DNA of 64,000 nt from an uncultured Acidaminococcus sp. (GTDB taxonomy: Bacteria; Bacillota; Negativicutes; Acidaminococcales; Acidaminococcaceae): the NCBI GenBank assembly GCA_900554515.1, contig USHN01000002.1:1-64000 (forward strand), given 5' to 3'. The notes below the pieces were generated by a model. The model worked only from the letters and a program-made list of their open reading frames with translations. It was not told the origin of the DNA and searched no databases. Both the position numbers and the translations under genes were made by a program. Below, one piece after another: positions 18,519-27,415 of this stretch (its first letter is position 1; the number at the start of each line of letters is the position of its first letter).

Positions 18519-19441
18519 GTACGTTTGTGGAACAATTAAAAAATGGACTGACCAAAACCCGGAAAAACTTTACGGAACGGATGGAGGATTTAATCGGCGT
18601 CAGTGTGGAACTGGACGATGACTTCATGGATGAGCTGGAAATGATCCTGGTAGCAGGGGATGTGGGGATAAAAACCACGGAAAAAATCATGACAGCCCTG
18701 CGCCGTGCCGCCGATACCCGGGAAATCAAGTCCCCAGCAGAGGCTCTGCCCTTTTTGAAAAAATACATTGCCGATATGCTGCGGACCAAAGGCCCCCGGA
18801 TGCACTTTATCAGCCGCCCGTCCGTGGTACTGGTGGTGGGGGTCAATGGCGTGGGGAAAACCACCACCATTGGCAAATTGGGAAATTATTACCGGCTCAT
18901 GGGATACAAAGTGATTTTGTGTGCCGCCGATACCTTCCGGGCCGGAGCCACCGAGCAGCTTAAAATCTGGGGCGAGCGTGCCCAATTGGACGTGATTGCC
19001 CACGAAGAAGGGGCCGATCCGGCAGCGGTGGTTTATGACGGCGTGAAAGCGGCCATTGCCCGGAAAGCCGACGTGCTGTTTGTAGATACGGCGGGCAGGC
19101 TCCACAATAAAACCAATTTGATGAACGAACTGGATAAAATGTACCGGGTCATCCGTAAAGAAGTGCCGGACGGGCCACAGGACACGCTGCTGGTGCTGGA
19201 TGCAACCACCGGGCAGAATGCCATCAACCAGGCAAAAATCTTTTTGGAAACGGCCCACGTAACCGGTGTGGTGCTCACCAAGCTGGATGGCACCGCCAAG
19301 GGCGGCGTGGTAATTGCCATCAAAGAAGAATTGGGGCTGGATGTAAAATGGATCGGCATCGGGGAAGGCATGATGGATTTTCGGCCGTTTGACCCGGACC
19401 AATTTGTGGAAGCCTTATTCACGGAACGGCAGCAAAGTTAA
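18515..19441 (+). CDS. ftsY: Signal recognition particle receptor FtsY
   Basis: SRP receptor GTPase that docks ribosome-SRP complexes at the membrane. 308 residues: short N domain, then G domain with P-loop GVNGVGKTTT (109-118), DTAGRLHN and the TKLDGTAKGG motif; the acidic A domain of enterobacterial FtsY is absent, as in most Firmicutes. Start is GTG 18515, overlapping the smc stop by GTGA, so coupled to smc. ffh is not in the window. Confidence 0.96.
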   Translation: MSTFVEQLKNGLTKTRKNFTERMEDLIGVSVELDDDFMDELEMILVAGDVGIKTTEKIMTALRRAADTREIKSPAEALPFLKKYIADMLRTKGPRMHFISRPSVVLVVGVNGVGKTTTIGKLGNYYRLMGYKVILCAADTFRAGATEQLKIWGERAQLDVIAHEEGADPAAVVYDGVKAAIARKADVLFVDTAGRLHNKTNLMNELDKMYRVIRKEVPDGPQDTLLVLDATTGQNAINQAKIFLETAHVTGVVLTKLDGTAKGGVVIAIKEELGLDVKWIGIGEGMMDFRPFDPDQFVEALFTERQQS

Positions 19442-19453
19442 TTCTATAGACAG

Positions 19454-19512
19454 AACGTATAGCAGCGCTTTCTCTGGAAGTATTAGCCAGAAAAAGCGCT
19501 GTCTTGTATAAT
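19454..19512 (+). promoter_or_regulatory. Promoter with shared upstream box (copy B)
   Basis: TATAAT at 19507-19512 with a poor -35 (TAGCCA). Upstream, AACGTATAGCAGC (19454-19466), two variable bases and TTTCTC (19469-19474) repeat the element before the DUF362 gene at the same distance from the -10. The box runs into an inverted repeat CAGCGCTTT...TCTGG / CCAGA...AAAGCGCTG (19463-19501), which could also end ftsY transcription although it lacks a T-run. A weak -35 plus an upstream box suggests activator control (inference). Confidence 0.55.
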
Positions 19513-19549
19513 AAAGGGAGAATAACAGAACATGACAGGAGGATGGGAA

Positions 19550-20347
19550 ATGGAAAGGCCGTATATTTTTTGCCATATGGAAACCAGCCCGGACGGGAAA
19601 ATCATGGGAAAATATTTGTGGCTCCCGGAAGCGGTGGACGAGGGGGATTCCTTTGACGCCATCATTCACGGGAAGACCGCCCAGTATCAGTACGAGGCGT
19701 TAATTTTAGGCCGTACCACCATTGACGACAACTACACCTATTACGCCACGCCGGAAGTGGATGAAAAGGCGGCTATCGTACCTAGTGGGGATTATCTGGC
19801 CGACGGTGCCTCCCTGGGCCAGTACCTGATTGCGGTGGACAGCCACGGGAAACTGGCCTGGCAGGATAACGTGATGGATGACGGGGATAAAAAAGCCCAT
19901 GTGGTTGCCATTCTTACGGAAGCAACGTCCAATGGCTATAAGGATTTCTTACGGCGTAAGGGCATCAGCTACCTGCTTTGCGGCAAAGAGCATGTGGACC
20001 TGGCCCTTGCCTGCGAGAAAATCAAAACCCTGCTCCATGTAAAAACCATGATGCTGGGCGGCGGGGCTGTGCTCAACTGGAGCTTTATGCAGGCGGGCCT
20101 TGTGGATGAACTGAGCCAGGTGATTACCCCCGCGGCAGACGGCAGCACGGAAACCCAGACTCTCTTTATGACAAAGCCCGGCGTGACCACGGACCAGCCC
20201 ATTAAATTTAAGCCCCTGTCCGTAAAAATTATGGCGGACGGGGCCGTGTGGATTCGCTGGAAAGTGGGAGAAAAGAGCACCTTTGATTTTGATAATGACC
20301 CAGACTTTAAAGAAGTCATGGACATGATCAAAGCCCACCGGCAGTAA
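19550..20347 (+). CDS. RibD C-terminal / dihydrofolate-reductase-like reductase
   Basis: 265 residues of the RibD_C family (DHFR fold), which reduce pyrimidine or pteridine-like substrates with NAD(P)H; the physiological substrate of stand-alone members is mostly unknown. Visible family features: N-terminal CHMETSPDGKIMG, an LILGRTT nucleotide-binding turn, MLGGGAVLNWSFMQAGLVDE near the C-terminal third. Start ATG 19550 has AGGAGG at 7 bases; the in-frame ATG at 19532 does not. It stands alone between its own promoter and a terminator. The promoter box links it to the DUF362-flavodoxin operon. Confidence 0.8.
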   Translation: MERPYIFCHMETSPDGKIMGKYLWLPEAVDEGDSFDAIIHGKTAQYQYEALILGRTTIDDNYTYYATPEVDEKAAIVPSGDYLADGASLGQYLIAVDSHGKLAWQDNVMDDGDKKAHVVAILTEATSNGYKDFLRRKGISYLLCGKEHVDLALACEKIKTLLHVKTMMLGGGAVLNWSFMQAGLVDELSQVITPAADGSTETQTLFMTKPGVTTDQPIKFKPLSVKIMADGAVWIRWKVGEKSTFDFDNDPDFKEVMDMIKAHRQ

Positions 20348-20359
20348 CTTTTTAATACG

Positions 20360-20391
20360 GAGGCAGTGCCTTGTGCGCTGTCTCTTTTTTT
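20360..20391 (+). terminator. Terminator after the reductase gene
   Basis: GAGGCAG (20360-20366) pairs with CTGTCTC (20378-20384, one G-U pair) and is followed by seven T. Confidence 0.8.
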
Positions 20392-20425
20392 GTGGGAACG
20401 GTGAACTATCTGTGTTATTTTTTTC

Positions 20426-20455
20426 TTGCCATGGATCGCCACTATGAATTATAAT
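20426..20455 (+). promoter_or_regulatory. Predicted promoter of the ABC importer operon
   Basis: TTGCCA (20426-20431), 18 bases, perfect TATAAT (20450-20455). No convincing Fur box was seen around it. Confidence 0.65.
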
Positions 20456-20506
20456 AAACGTGTTAAAGTTCTGACTTTTAAATCTTTTCGGAAAGGATGC
20501 GATGGT

Positions 20507-21547
20507 ATGAGCAAAAAGAAATGGTTAGCGGCAGCAGCGGCTGTATTGGCCTGTGGATCTTTGCTGCTGGCAGGATGCGGCAGTGAACAGAAAACGGCAG
20601 ATGGGAAAAAAGGGGTATCGGGGGACGTGATGGTGTATACGTCCATGTATCCGGATATTGTAAATTCCATGTGCAAACCTAATGTACAAAAAGCCTTCCC
20701 GGATTTGAAAGTCAGCTGGTTCCAGGGCGGAACGGAAAAAATCAAGACGAAAATTGCCGGCGAGCTGAAAGCCAACAAAATCAGCGATGATGTACTGATG
20801 GTGGCCGATCCTTCCTACTATATTTACCTCAAGGAAAAAGGGCAGCTATTGGAGTATAAGTCCCCAGAAATCCAGCACCACATTATGGAAGTGGATAAGG
20901 ACGGGGCCTGGGCTGCCGTGCGTGTCTGCAATATGATCATTGCCTATAACAAGGACAAACTGGATCCCAAAGATGTACCCACCAGCTGGGAAGATTTGAA
21001 AAATCCCAAATACAAAGGGCGGATCGCCATGCCGAACCCGCTGCTTTCTGGGACGGCGTACGTAGCTGTGGGCGCTTTGGCGGACAAATTTGGCTGGGGC
21101 TACTTTGATGCCTTAAAAGCCAATGGCCTCAGGGTAGAAGAAGGCAACAGCGCCATTCAGAACAAGCTGCTCACCGGGGAATACATGGCAGCCATCATTC
21201 TGGAAGAAAATATTCTGAAACTGCAGCAAACCAAGAAAGAGCCGCTGGAAGTGGTGTATCCCAAAGAAGGCTGCATCCTGATTTCCTCCCCCATTGGAAT
21301 CTTTAAAGCGACCAAGAATCCGGACGGGGCAAAAGCCCTCACCGACTGGTGGCTGAGCAAGGAAGGCCAGGCTGCCGTGACCGCCGGGTGGATGCACTCG
21401 GTACGGGATGATGTGGAAAAACCGAAAGGGGCAAAATACAGCTTGAAAGAACTGCTGAAGAATGCCCTGAAAGTAGATTGGGAAAAATTGACCCGGGACG
21501 AATCCAAAATCAAAGAAGAATTCCGTTCCAGAGTCATGGACGCCTGA
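20507..21547 (+). CDS. ABC importer substrate-binding lipoprotein (ferric-iron-type)
   Basis: 346-residue periplasmic-binding protein. The start is ATG 20507 (AAAGGAT upstream), giving a type II signal peptide with lipobox LAGC and lipidated C24. The mature part resembles the AfuA/FbpA/PotD-like group (VMVYTSMYPDIVN near the N-terminus, a central AYNKDKLDPKDVPTSWEDL and GRIAMPNP motif). Such proteins bind Fe(III), but relatives bind other ligands such as 2-aminoethylphosphonate, thiamine or polyamines, so the substrate is not settled. First gene of the importer operon, with a hairpin after it. Confidence 0.82.
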   Translation: MSKKKWLAAAAAVLACGSLLLAGCGSEQKTADGKKGVSGDVMVYTSMYPDIVNSMCKPNVQKAFPDLKVSWFQGGTEKIKTKIAGELKANKISDDVLMVADPSYYIYLKEKGQLLEYKSPEIQHHIMEVDKDGAWAAVRVCNMIIAYNKDKLDPKDVPTSWEDLKNPKYKGRIAMPNPLLSGTAYVAVGALADKFGWGYFDALKANGLRVEEGNSAIQNKLLTGEYMAAIILEENILKLQQTKKEPLEVVYPKEGCILISSPIGIFKATKNPDGAKALTDWWLSKEGQAAVTAGWMHSVRDDVEKPKGAKYSLKELLKNALKVDWEKLTRDESKIKEEFRSRVMDA

Positions 21548-21591
21548 TTGGGTCGTTGTATGAGTGTAATTGCATGATCGACTGGGAACTA

Positions 21592-21640
21592 GAGGAGTCA
21601 GGGACTGGAAACCCAGCCCCGGCTCCTCTTTCTTCTCTAT
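21592..21640 (+). terminator. Intercistronic hairpin between binding-protein and permease genes
   Basis: GAGGAG (21592-21597) pairs with CTCCTC (21623-21628), with inner pairs GGG/CCC and CTGG/CCAG, then a T/C-rich tail. Placed so, it likely attenuates the permease genes and protects the binding-protein mRNA, giving excess lipoprotein (inference). Confidence 0.6.
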
Positions 21641-21660
21641 GAAATCCAAAGGAGCTTATA

Positions 21661-23343
21661 GTGAAAAAATGGAATCTGCCCCGGATTGACAGTAAATTCG
21701 TGGTTATCACCTTATCCGTCTTAATCCTGCTCTATTTTATTGTACTGCCCTTAACCGTTTTGATTTATGACAGCGTGGTGATTGACGGGAGCCTGGATCT
21801 TAGCCAGTACGCTGTGGTCTACAGCCAAAAAGTGAATTTGACAGCCCTGCGCAATACGGTAGAAATTTCCCTTTTGGTGATGCTGCTTAGTGTCCTGATC
21901 ACCTTTCCTCTTGCCTGGCTCATTGGCCGGACGGACCTGCCGGGACGGAAACGCTTTCGTACCATCCTGGTGGCCAGCTACATGATTCCTCCTTACGTAG
22001 GGGCTATCGCCTGGACGCAGCTGTTAAATCCGGATGTAGGGTATTTAAATCAGCTGCTGCAGACACTTTTTTCCCTGTCCCAGGCCCCGTTTAACATTTA
22101 TACCAAAGGCGGTTTAATCTGGGTATTAACGCTCTTTTATTCTCCTTTTGCCTTTATTACCATCTCCCGGGCCATGGAAAAAATGGATCCCACGCTGGAA
22201 GAAGCCTCCCGGATCGCTGGCGCTTCTCCCTTAAAAGCGTTGTGGGATGTAACGCTGCCTTTAATGGCTCCCAGTATTTTGGCCGGCGGGCTGCTGGTCT
22301 TTATCAGTGCAGGTTCCTGTTTCGGGATTCCTGCTATTGTGGGGATGCCCGGCAATATTGAGGTGCTCACCACAAGAATTGTTTCTTTTGTGTATATGGG
22401 GGACGACCAGGGCATCCGCAATGCCACTACGCTGGCGGTATCGCTGATGTTTTTGGCTAACGGGCTGCTGTTTTTTATGACCTGGATCATGGGCCGCAAG
22501 GACTATACCACCATCAGCGGGAAAAGTACCCGGCCTGTGCTGGTGGAACTGGGCAAATGGAAGGGCCTTGCCACCTTTTTCGTAGCGGCCTATGCGTTTA
22601 TCGCCGTGATTTTGCCCCTGGGCTCTATTGTGATGACCTCCTTTATGGTGAGTATGTCCAAAGGCATTCAACTGGATAATTTTGGCATTGATGCCTGGAT
22701 CCCGGTACTGGAAAACAGCCAGTATCTGGCCTGCATTTGGCGGTCGCTGGGGTATGCTTTTATTTCTGCCTGCATCGGTACGCTACTGGCCCTGTTTGTT
22801 GCCTATTTGTCGGTAAAAACGAAGGTGCGTGGCCGCTCCATCCCGGATATCCTAGTGATAGTGGGCGGCAGTACCCCCAGCGTGGTTATTGCCCTGGCGC
22901 TGATTATTTTCTTCTCCGGCAATTATGGCTTAAATCTGTATTCCAGCATGTGGATCCTCATTGCCAGCTACCTGGTCAAATATATGACCATGAGCGTGCG
23001 CACCATTGCTGCGTCGCTCAGCCAGGTTTCCACCAGCCTGGAAGAAGCGGGCCTTAATGCAGGGGCCGATTGGCTGCGGATCTGCAAGGACATTATTATG
23101 CCGCTGATTGCGCCGTCCATTGTGGCCGGCTGGTTCTTGATCTTTATGCCCAGCTTTTATGAACTGACCATGTCCAACCTGCTGTATGGCAGCGAAACCC
23201 AGACCATCGGGGTACTGCTCTATGAACTGCAGACCTATGCGGATACCCAGAATGCTTCTGTATTGTCCGTGGTTATTTTGCTGATTGTTATGGTTGGAAA
23301 TTTGATTCTGAATAAAGTATCCAAAGGGAATATCGCCATTTAA
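21661..23343 (+). CDS. ABC importer permease, fused double domain
   Basis: 560-residue inner-membrane permease made of two homologous halves, about 12 membrane spans. Each half carries an EAA loop for docking the ATPase: EEASRIAGASPLKALWDVTLP near 180-200 and EEAGLNAGADWLRICKDIIMP near 460-480. This fused layout is typical of FbpB/AfuB-type ferric-iron permeases. GTG start at 21661 with AAAGGAG six bases upstream. Confidence 0.88.
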   Translation: MKKWNLPRIDSKFVVITLSVLILLYFIVLPLTVLIYDSVVIDGSLDLSQYAVVYSQKVNLTALRNTVEISLLVMLLSVLITFPLAWLIGRTDLPGRKRFRTILVASYMIPPYVGAIAWTQLLNPDVGYLNQLLQTLFSLSQAPFNIYTKGGLIWVLTLFYSPFAFITISRAMEKMDPTLEEASRIAGASPLKALWDVTLPLMAPSILAGGLLVFISAGSCFGIPAIVGMPGNIEVLTTRIVSFVYMGDDQGIRNATTLAVSLMFLANGLLFFMTWIMGRKDYTTISGKSTRPVLVELGKWKGLATFFVAAYAFIAVILPLGSIVMTSFMVSMSKGIQLDNFGIDAWIPVLENSQYLACIWRSLGYAFISACIGTLLALFVAYLSVKTKVRGRSIPDILVIVGGSTPSVVIALALIIFFSGNYGLNLYSSMWILIASYLVKYMTMSVRTIAASLSQVSTSLEEAGLNAGADWLRICKDIIMPLIAPSIVAGWFLIFMPSFYELTMSNLLYGSETQTIGVLLYELQTYADTQNASVLSVVILLIVMVGNLILNKVSKGNIAI

Positions 23344-23357
23344 CGAGGAGGAAAACT

Positions 23358-24428
23358 GTGTCGCAAGTAAAATTAGCACATTTATATAAACGCTTTGGAA
23401 ACGTGACCGCTGTAGGAGATTTTAATCTGGAAGTAGGGGACGGAGAATTTGTTTCCTTCCTGGGCCCCTCCGGCTGCGGCAAATCCACTACGCTGCGTAT
23501 GATTGCCGGCTTTGAACGCCCTACCGAAGGCAATATTCTCTTGGGGGATACGGTGGTAAGCAGTGCGGAAACAGGGGTCTTCCTGCCGCCGGAAAAACGG
23601 AATATCGGGATGGTGTTCCAGTCCTACGCCGTCTGGCCTCATATGACCGTGGCTGATAATGTGGCCTATCCGTTAAAGATTCAAGGCGTTTCGAAAGAAG
23701 AACGGGCCAAGAGAGTACAGGACGCTCTGGAAATGGTGCACCTGGAACGCTATGGAGAGCGGTTCCCCAGTCAACTGTCCGGCGGACAGCAGCAGCGGGT
23801 GGCACTGGCCCGGGCGCTGATTGCCCATCCGGGACTTTTGCTGTTGGATGAACCGCTGTCCAACCTGGACGCAAAGCTGCGGGAGAGTATGCGGTTTGAA
23901 ATTTCTTCCTTGCAGAAGCGGCTGGGAATCACGGTAATTTATGTCACCCACGACCAATCGGAAGCCATGACCATGAGCGACCGGATTGTGGTGATGAATG
24001 CAGGGGTGGTGCAGCAGATCGGGCGCCCCTACGATGTGTATACCCGCCCCGCCAATAAAATGGTGGCGGATTTTATCGGTCTTGTTAATTTTCTGCCGGC
24101 CGTGGTTCAGGGAGACCGGGTCTTTATTAAAAATACCCAGATTTCTTTCCCCAATACCGAAAATCTCTCCCAGGGCGAGGCGACCATCGGGGTACGGCCG
24201 GAAAATCTTTCCTTATCGAAAGAAGGCGGCATGCTCCAGGGAACGGTGAAACACCGCTTCTATATGGGCAACGCAGTGGATTACCGCATCCAGGTGGGAG
24301 AGCACGAGCTGCGGATCATTACCCATGGCAATTCCTATCACCAATGGGCCGACGGGGAAACGGTCTACGTAGATTTGGAAGATGTGATTTTGCTGGGCAG
24401 CGAAGAAAATACATATATTGTGACCTAG
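23358..24428 (+). CDS. ABC importer ATP-binding protein
   Basis: 356-residue ATPase energising the importer. Walker A GPSGCGKST (36-44), signature LSGGQQQR, Walker B LLLLDEPLSNLD, switch histidine in YVTHDQSEAMT and a C-terminal TOBE-type domain (IGVRPENLSL) characteristic of the FbpC/PotA/MalK group. GTG start at 23358 preceded by GAGGAGG. Last gene of the importer operon; hemW follows after 31 bases without an obvious promoter. Confidence 0.92.
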   Translation: MSQVKLAHLYKRFGNVTAVGDFNLEVGDGEFVSFLGPSGCGKSTTLRMIAGFERPTEGNILLGDTVVSSAETGVFLPPEKRNIGMVFQSYAVWPHMTVADNVAYPLKIQGVSKEERAKRVQDALEMVHLERYGERFPSQLSGGQQQRVALARALIAHPGLLLLDEPLSNLDAKLRESMRFEISSLQKRLGITVIYVTHDQSEAMTMSDRIVVMNAGVVQQIGRPYDVYTRPANKMVADFIGLVNFLPAVVQGDRVFIKNTQISFPNTENLSQGEATIGVRPENLSLSKEGGMLQGTVKHRFYMGNAVDYRIQVGEHELRIITHGNSYHQWADGETVYVDLEDVILLGSEENTYIVT

Positions 24429-24459
24429 CAACGTAAAATAGTTTCAGTGAGGCATGCGC

Positions 24460-25602
24460 ATGACCAAACCCTGGGAATCCTATCAAGGCATCTATATTCA
24501 TATTCCCTTTTGTGTACAAAAATGTAATTACTGTGATTTTGCTTCCTATAAGGTCTCAAGCCGCAGCGTGATGGAGCAGTATATCAACCGGCTGGTGGAA
24601 GAAATTGAGCAAAAAAAAGTCTCCTTACCTGTGGCAGAGCGGGCGATCGTCTATTTTGGAGGCGGTACGCCCAGTATTTTACCGATTTCGTTATTGGAAA
24701 AAATAGTCAACGCACTCAAGGCCCGGAAACTATGGAACAATCCTAAAGAAGTGACACTGGAAGCCAATCCGGGAACCGTAAACAGCACGAAATTACAGGC
24801 ATATCGGGCAATGGGGATTGATAGGCTTTCTTTAGGGATACAATCCTTTCAGGATGATGAGCTCCGCACCATGGGGCGCATCCATACGGCGGAAAAAGCG
24901 AAAGAAACCATTGCGATGGCCCGGGAGGCCGGCTTTTTGCATTGTAACGGGGACTTGATCTACGGCTACCCGGGACAGACTGTGGAGCGGGTACGGGATT
25001 CTTTGGCACAGCTCATAGAAACCGGCGTGGATCACATCTCTGTGTATGGGCTTACGGTAGAAAAAGGTACGCTGCTGGAAAAACAGCTGGCTGCGCAGGT
25101 GCTGCAGCTTCCCGATGAAGAGGCTGCGGGGGATATGTATGACTGCATTATGCAGACGCTGCAAGCGGCAGGGTATGTGCGCTATGAAATTTCTAACTTT
25201 GCCCGCCCAGGGCACGCGTCCCGGCATAATCAGGTCTATTGGCATTACAATCCCTATCTGGCCTTTGGGGCAGCAGCCACAGGCTTTAACGGGAAAAAAC
25301 GGGTTACCAATCCTTCTACTATACAAGAATATATAAATAGAAAAGCGCCCGAGGAAGAAGTGCTGACGGATGCGGAGCGGGAAGAAGAGCTGGTCTTTAT
25401 GAACCTGCGCACGGCCAAAGGGCTTTCCCTGATAGAATTTCAAAAGCGGGTGGGCAAAAACTTCAGGGACGAATACGGATCCGCCTTGGCCCACTGCCTG
25501 GCACAGGGATGGGTTACGGAAAAAGAGGGAAGGATTTGTCCTACGGCGCAGGGCATGCGCTATGGCAACCTGCTATTTGAGTCATTTTTGCAAGGAAGTT
25601 GA
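24460..25602 (+). CDS. hemW: Radical SAM heme chaperone HemW
   Basis: 380 residues of the HemN-like family that binds heme and a [4Fe-4S] cluster but is not a coproporphyrinogen oxidase. The motif HIPFCVQKCNYCDF has the C-x3-C-x2-C cysteines (C18, C22, C25), followed by FGGGTPS and the EANPGT motif. ATG 24460 is chosen because GTGAGG lies 7 bases upstream; the ATG at 24454 is too close to it. Placed directly before the hrcA chaperone operon, the usual Firmicute neighbourhood. Confidence 0.92.
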   Translation: MTKPWESYQGIYIHIPFCVQKCNYCDFASYKVSSRSVMEQYINRLVEEIEQKKVSLPVAERAIVYFGGGTPSILPISLLEKIVNALKARKLWNNPKEVTLEANPGTVNSTKLQAYRAMGIDRLSLGIQSFQDDELRTMGRIHTAEKAKETIAMAREAGFLHCNGDLIYGYPGQTVERVRDSLAQLIETGVDHISVYGLTVEKGTLLEKQLAAQVLQLPDEEAAGDMYDCIMQTLQAAGYVRYEISNFARPGHASRHNQVYWHYNPYLAFGAAATGFNGKKRVTNPSTIQEYINRKAPEEEVLTDAEREEELVFMNLRTAKGLSLIEFQKRVGKNFRDEYGSALAHCLAQGWVTEKEGRICPTAQGMRYGNLLFESFLQGS

Positions 25603-25620
25603 CAATTCCTGAAAAAACTA

Positions 25621-25649
25621 TTGACAATTTGACTAAAGAGGTGTATCTT
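25621..25649 (+). promoter_or_regulatory. Heat-shock operon promoter
   Basis: TTGACA (25621-25626, consensus), 17 bases, TATCTT (25644-25649). Transcription would start near 25656, just before the CIRCE operator. Confidence 0.8.
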
Positions 25650-25661
25650 TACCATTAGATG

Positions 25662-25688
25662 TTAGCACTCCAAAGATTAGAGTGCTAA
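25662..25688 (+). promoter_or_regulatory. CIRCE operator (HrcA-binding site)
   Basis: Perfect consensus inverted repeat TTAGCACTC (25662-25670), 9-base spacer, GAGTGCTAA (25680-25688). HrcA binds it to repress hrcA-grpE-dnaK-dnaJ when GroEL is free. Confidence 0.97.
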
Positions 25689-25713
25689 CAATCCAAGAAA
25701 AGAGATGATTACA

Positions 25714-26748
25714 GTGCTAAGCAACCGTCAAAAAAAGATTCTTCAAATCATTATTGAAGATTATATTGAAACGGCCGAGCCTGTAGGATCTCGGACCATT
25801 GCCCGGAAGTACAATCTGGGAATCAGCCCTGCCACCATCCGCAATGAAATGAGCGACTTGGAACTTTTGGGCTATTTGGAACAGCCGTATACCTCGTCGG
25901 GACGGATTCCATCGGCTGCGGCGTACCGGTACTATGTGGATACTCTGGCGGAGCCGCAGCAATTGACGCCCAATGATATGGCACTGATTCACAGCTGGTT
26001 CCGGGAACGGGTGCACAGCATTGATGATATTTTTCAATCTACCGCCAAGATCCTTTCCCGAATGAGTAAAAACGTGTCCGTGGTGCTTGCCAATAAAGAC
26101 AGCAAGCGTGCGTTTTTTTATTTACGCTTTTTACCCCTTAATGCCCACCAGGCCATCTTATGTATCGTAGCCAGTGACGGGCAGATGGATAACAGCGTGA
26201 TCCAAATTCCGGCGGGCATGAGTGCGCTGGAACTGGAAACATTGGCCCAGCGGGTAACCAACAAACTGCAGGGCATGGAGCTGACGGATATCACCGATGC
26301 GGTGCTGCAGGAAGTGAAAGAAGCCATTGCCGGCGATAAGCGCCTGTATGCGTCCCTGATCCAGGTGATCAAGCAGATGCAAAAAGGGCAGTCCGAAAAC
26401 AAAATGTTCCTGGGCGGCACCAAGCAGCTGCTGTCACAGCCGGAGTTTAAAGACCCGGAACGGGTGAAGGAACTGCTGGGGGTGCTGGAAGAAGGCCAAA
26501 TGCTGCGGGATATGCTGATGGCCGGAAAGAATTCCGGACTGAAAGTGACCATCGGCAGCGAAAACAAGTTTTCCGGCATTCAGGACTGCAGCATGGTGCA
26601 GGCGACCTACCAACTCAATGGACAGGTGGTGGGGACGCTGGCTGTGCTGGGGCCAACACGAATGGAATACCGTAAGGTCATTTCTGTAATGGAATACCTG
26701 CACGATTATCTGCGTGTGGTGATGAGTAAAATGGATGAGTTGAAGTAG
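25714..26748 (+). CDS. hrcA: Heat-inducible transcription repressor HrcA
   Basis: Repressor that binds CIRCE and is folded by GroE. 344 residues from GTG 25714 (LSNRQKKILQIIIEDYI, matching family N-termini); AGAGATGA ends 5 bases upstream. An in-frame ATG at 25705 would add three residues and has a worse site. N-terminal winged helix (EPVGSRTIARKYNLGISPATIRNEM) and the C-terminal GAF-like domain are present. First gene of the operon and so autoregulated. Confidence 0.95.
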   Translation: MLSNRQKKILQIIIEDYIETAEPVGSRTIARKYNLGISPATIRNEMSDLELLGYLEQPYTSSGRIPSAAAYRYYVDTLAEPQQLTPNDMALIHSWFRERVHSIDDIFQSTAKILSRMSKNVSVVLANKDSKRAFFYLRFLPLNAHQAILCIVASDGQMDNSVIQIPAGMSALELETLAQRVTNKLQGMELTDITDAVLQEVKEAIAGDKRLYASLIQVIKQMQKGQSENKMFLGGTKQLLSQPEFKDPERVKELLGVLEEGQMLRDMLMAGKNSGLKVTIGSENKFSGIQDCSMVQATYQLNGQVVGTLAVLGPTRMEYRKVISVMEYLHDYLRVVMSKMDELK

Positions 26749-26756
26749 GAGGCACT

Positions 26757-27362
26757 ATGGAAGGGATGAAACAGGAAACAGCAGAAACCATGAAAACGGA
26801 CGTTACGGACAATACGCAGCCGGATACTTCCCAAACCATGGGGGAGACTGCTGAAAACACAGGGACGGCACAGGAAGAAACCAAAACGGCCGCTCCGGAT
26901 GTGCGGGATGAAAAAATCAAAGAACAGGAAGCCCAGATCGCCGATCTTCAAAACAGACTGCTGCGGCTGCAGGCTGACTTTACCAACTTCCGTAAGCGTA
27001 ACACGGAAGAACGGGAAAAATTAGGGCGCTATGTTACCAGCCAGGTTGCCCGGGAGTTTTTGAAAGTCCTGGATAATTTCCAGCGGGCGGAAGAAAGCAT
27101 GAAGACAGCCAGCGACAGCAACGCCCTGCAAGTGGGGATGGAAAAAATCCACAAGCAGTTTGCAAAAGCCCTGGAAACACTGCATATCGAGGAAATACCG
27201 GCAGAAGGCAAGCCTTTTGACCCGCAGGTCCACGAGGCAGTGATGCAGGGCACGAACCCGGATCTGCCCGACGAAAGCATTGATCTGGTGCTGGAGAAAG
27301 GCTATCGCATCGGGGATGACGTGATCCGTCATTCCAAAGTACGGGTTGTACGTAATTCTTAA
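26757..27362 (+). CDS. grpE: Nucleotide exchange factor GrpE
   Basis: Releases ADP from DnaK. 201 residues: acidic, disordered first 45 residues, long helix (RDEKIKEQEAQIADLQNR), then the beta domain with the family signature GYRIGDDVIRHSKVRV near the C-terminus. GGAGG lies 6 bases before the ATG, which is 8 bases past the hrcA stop. Confidence 0.96.
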   Translation: MEGMKQETAETMKTDVTDNTQPDTSQTMGETAENTGTAQEETKTAAPDVRDEKIKEQEAQIADLQNRLLRLQADFTNFRKRNTEEREKLGRYVTSQVAREFLKVLDNFQRAEESMKTASDSNALQVGMEKIHKQFAKALETLHIEEIPAEGKPFDPQVHEAVMQGTNPDLPDESIDLVLEKGYRIGDDVIRHSKVRVVRNS

Positions 27363-27415
27363 AAGTAACGCATTGCACGTGTTGCAATACTTCCAGATTT
27401 GAGGAGGAATATATT

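Noticed and set aside
20400..20506. Fur box at the ABC importer promoter
   Set aside because: The AT-rich stretch near the -10 does not match the 19-base Fur consensus well enough; iron as substrate rests only on protein similarity.
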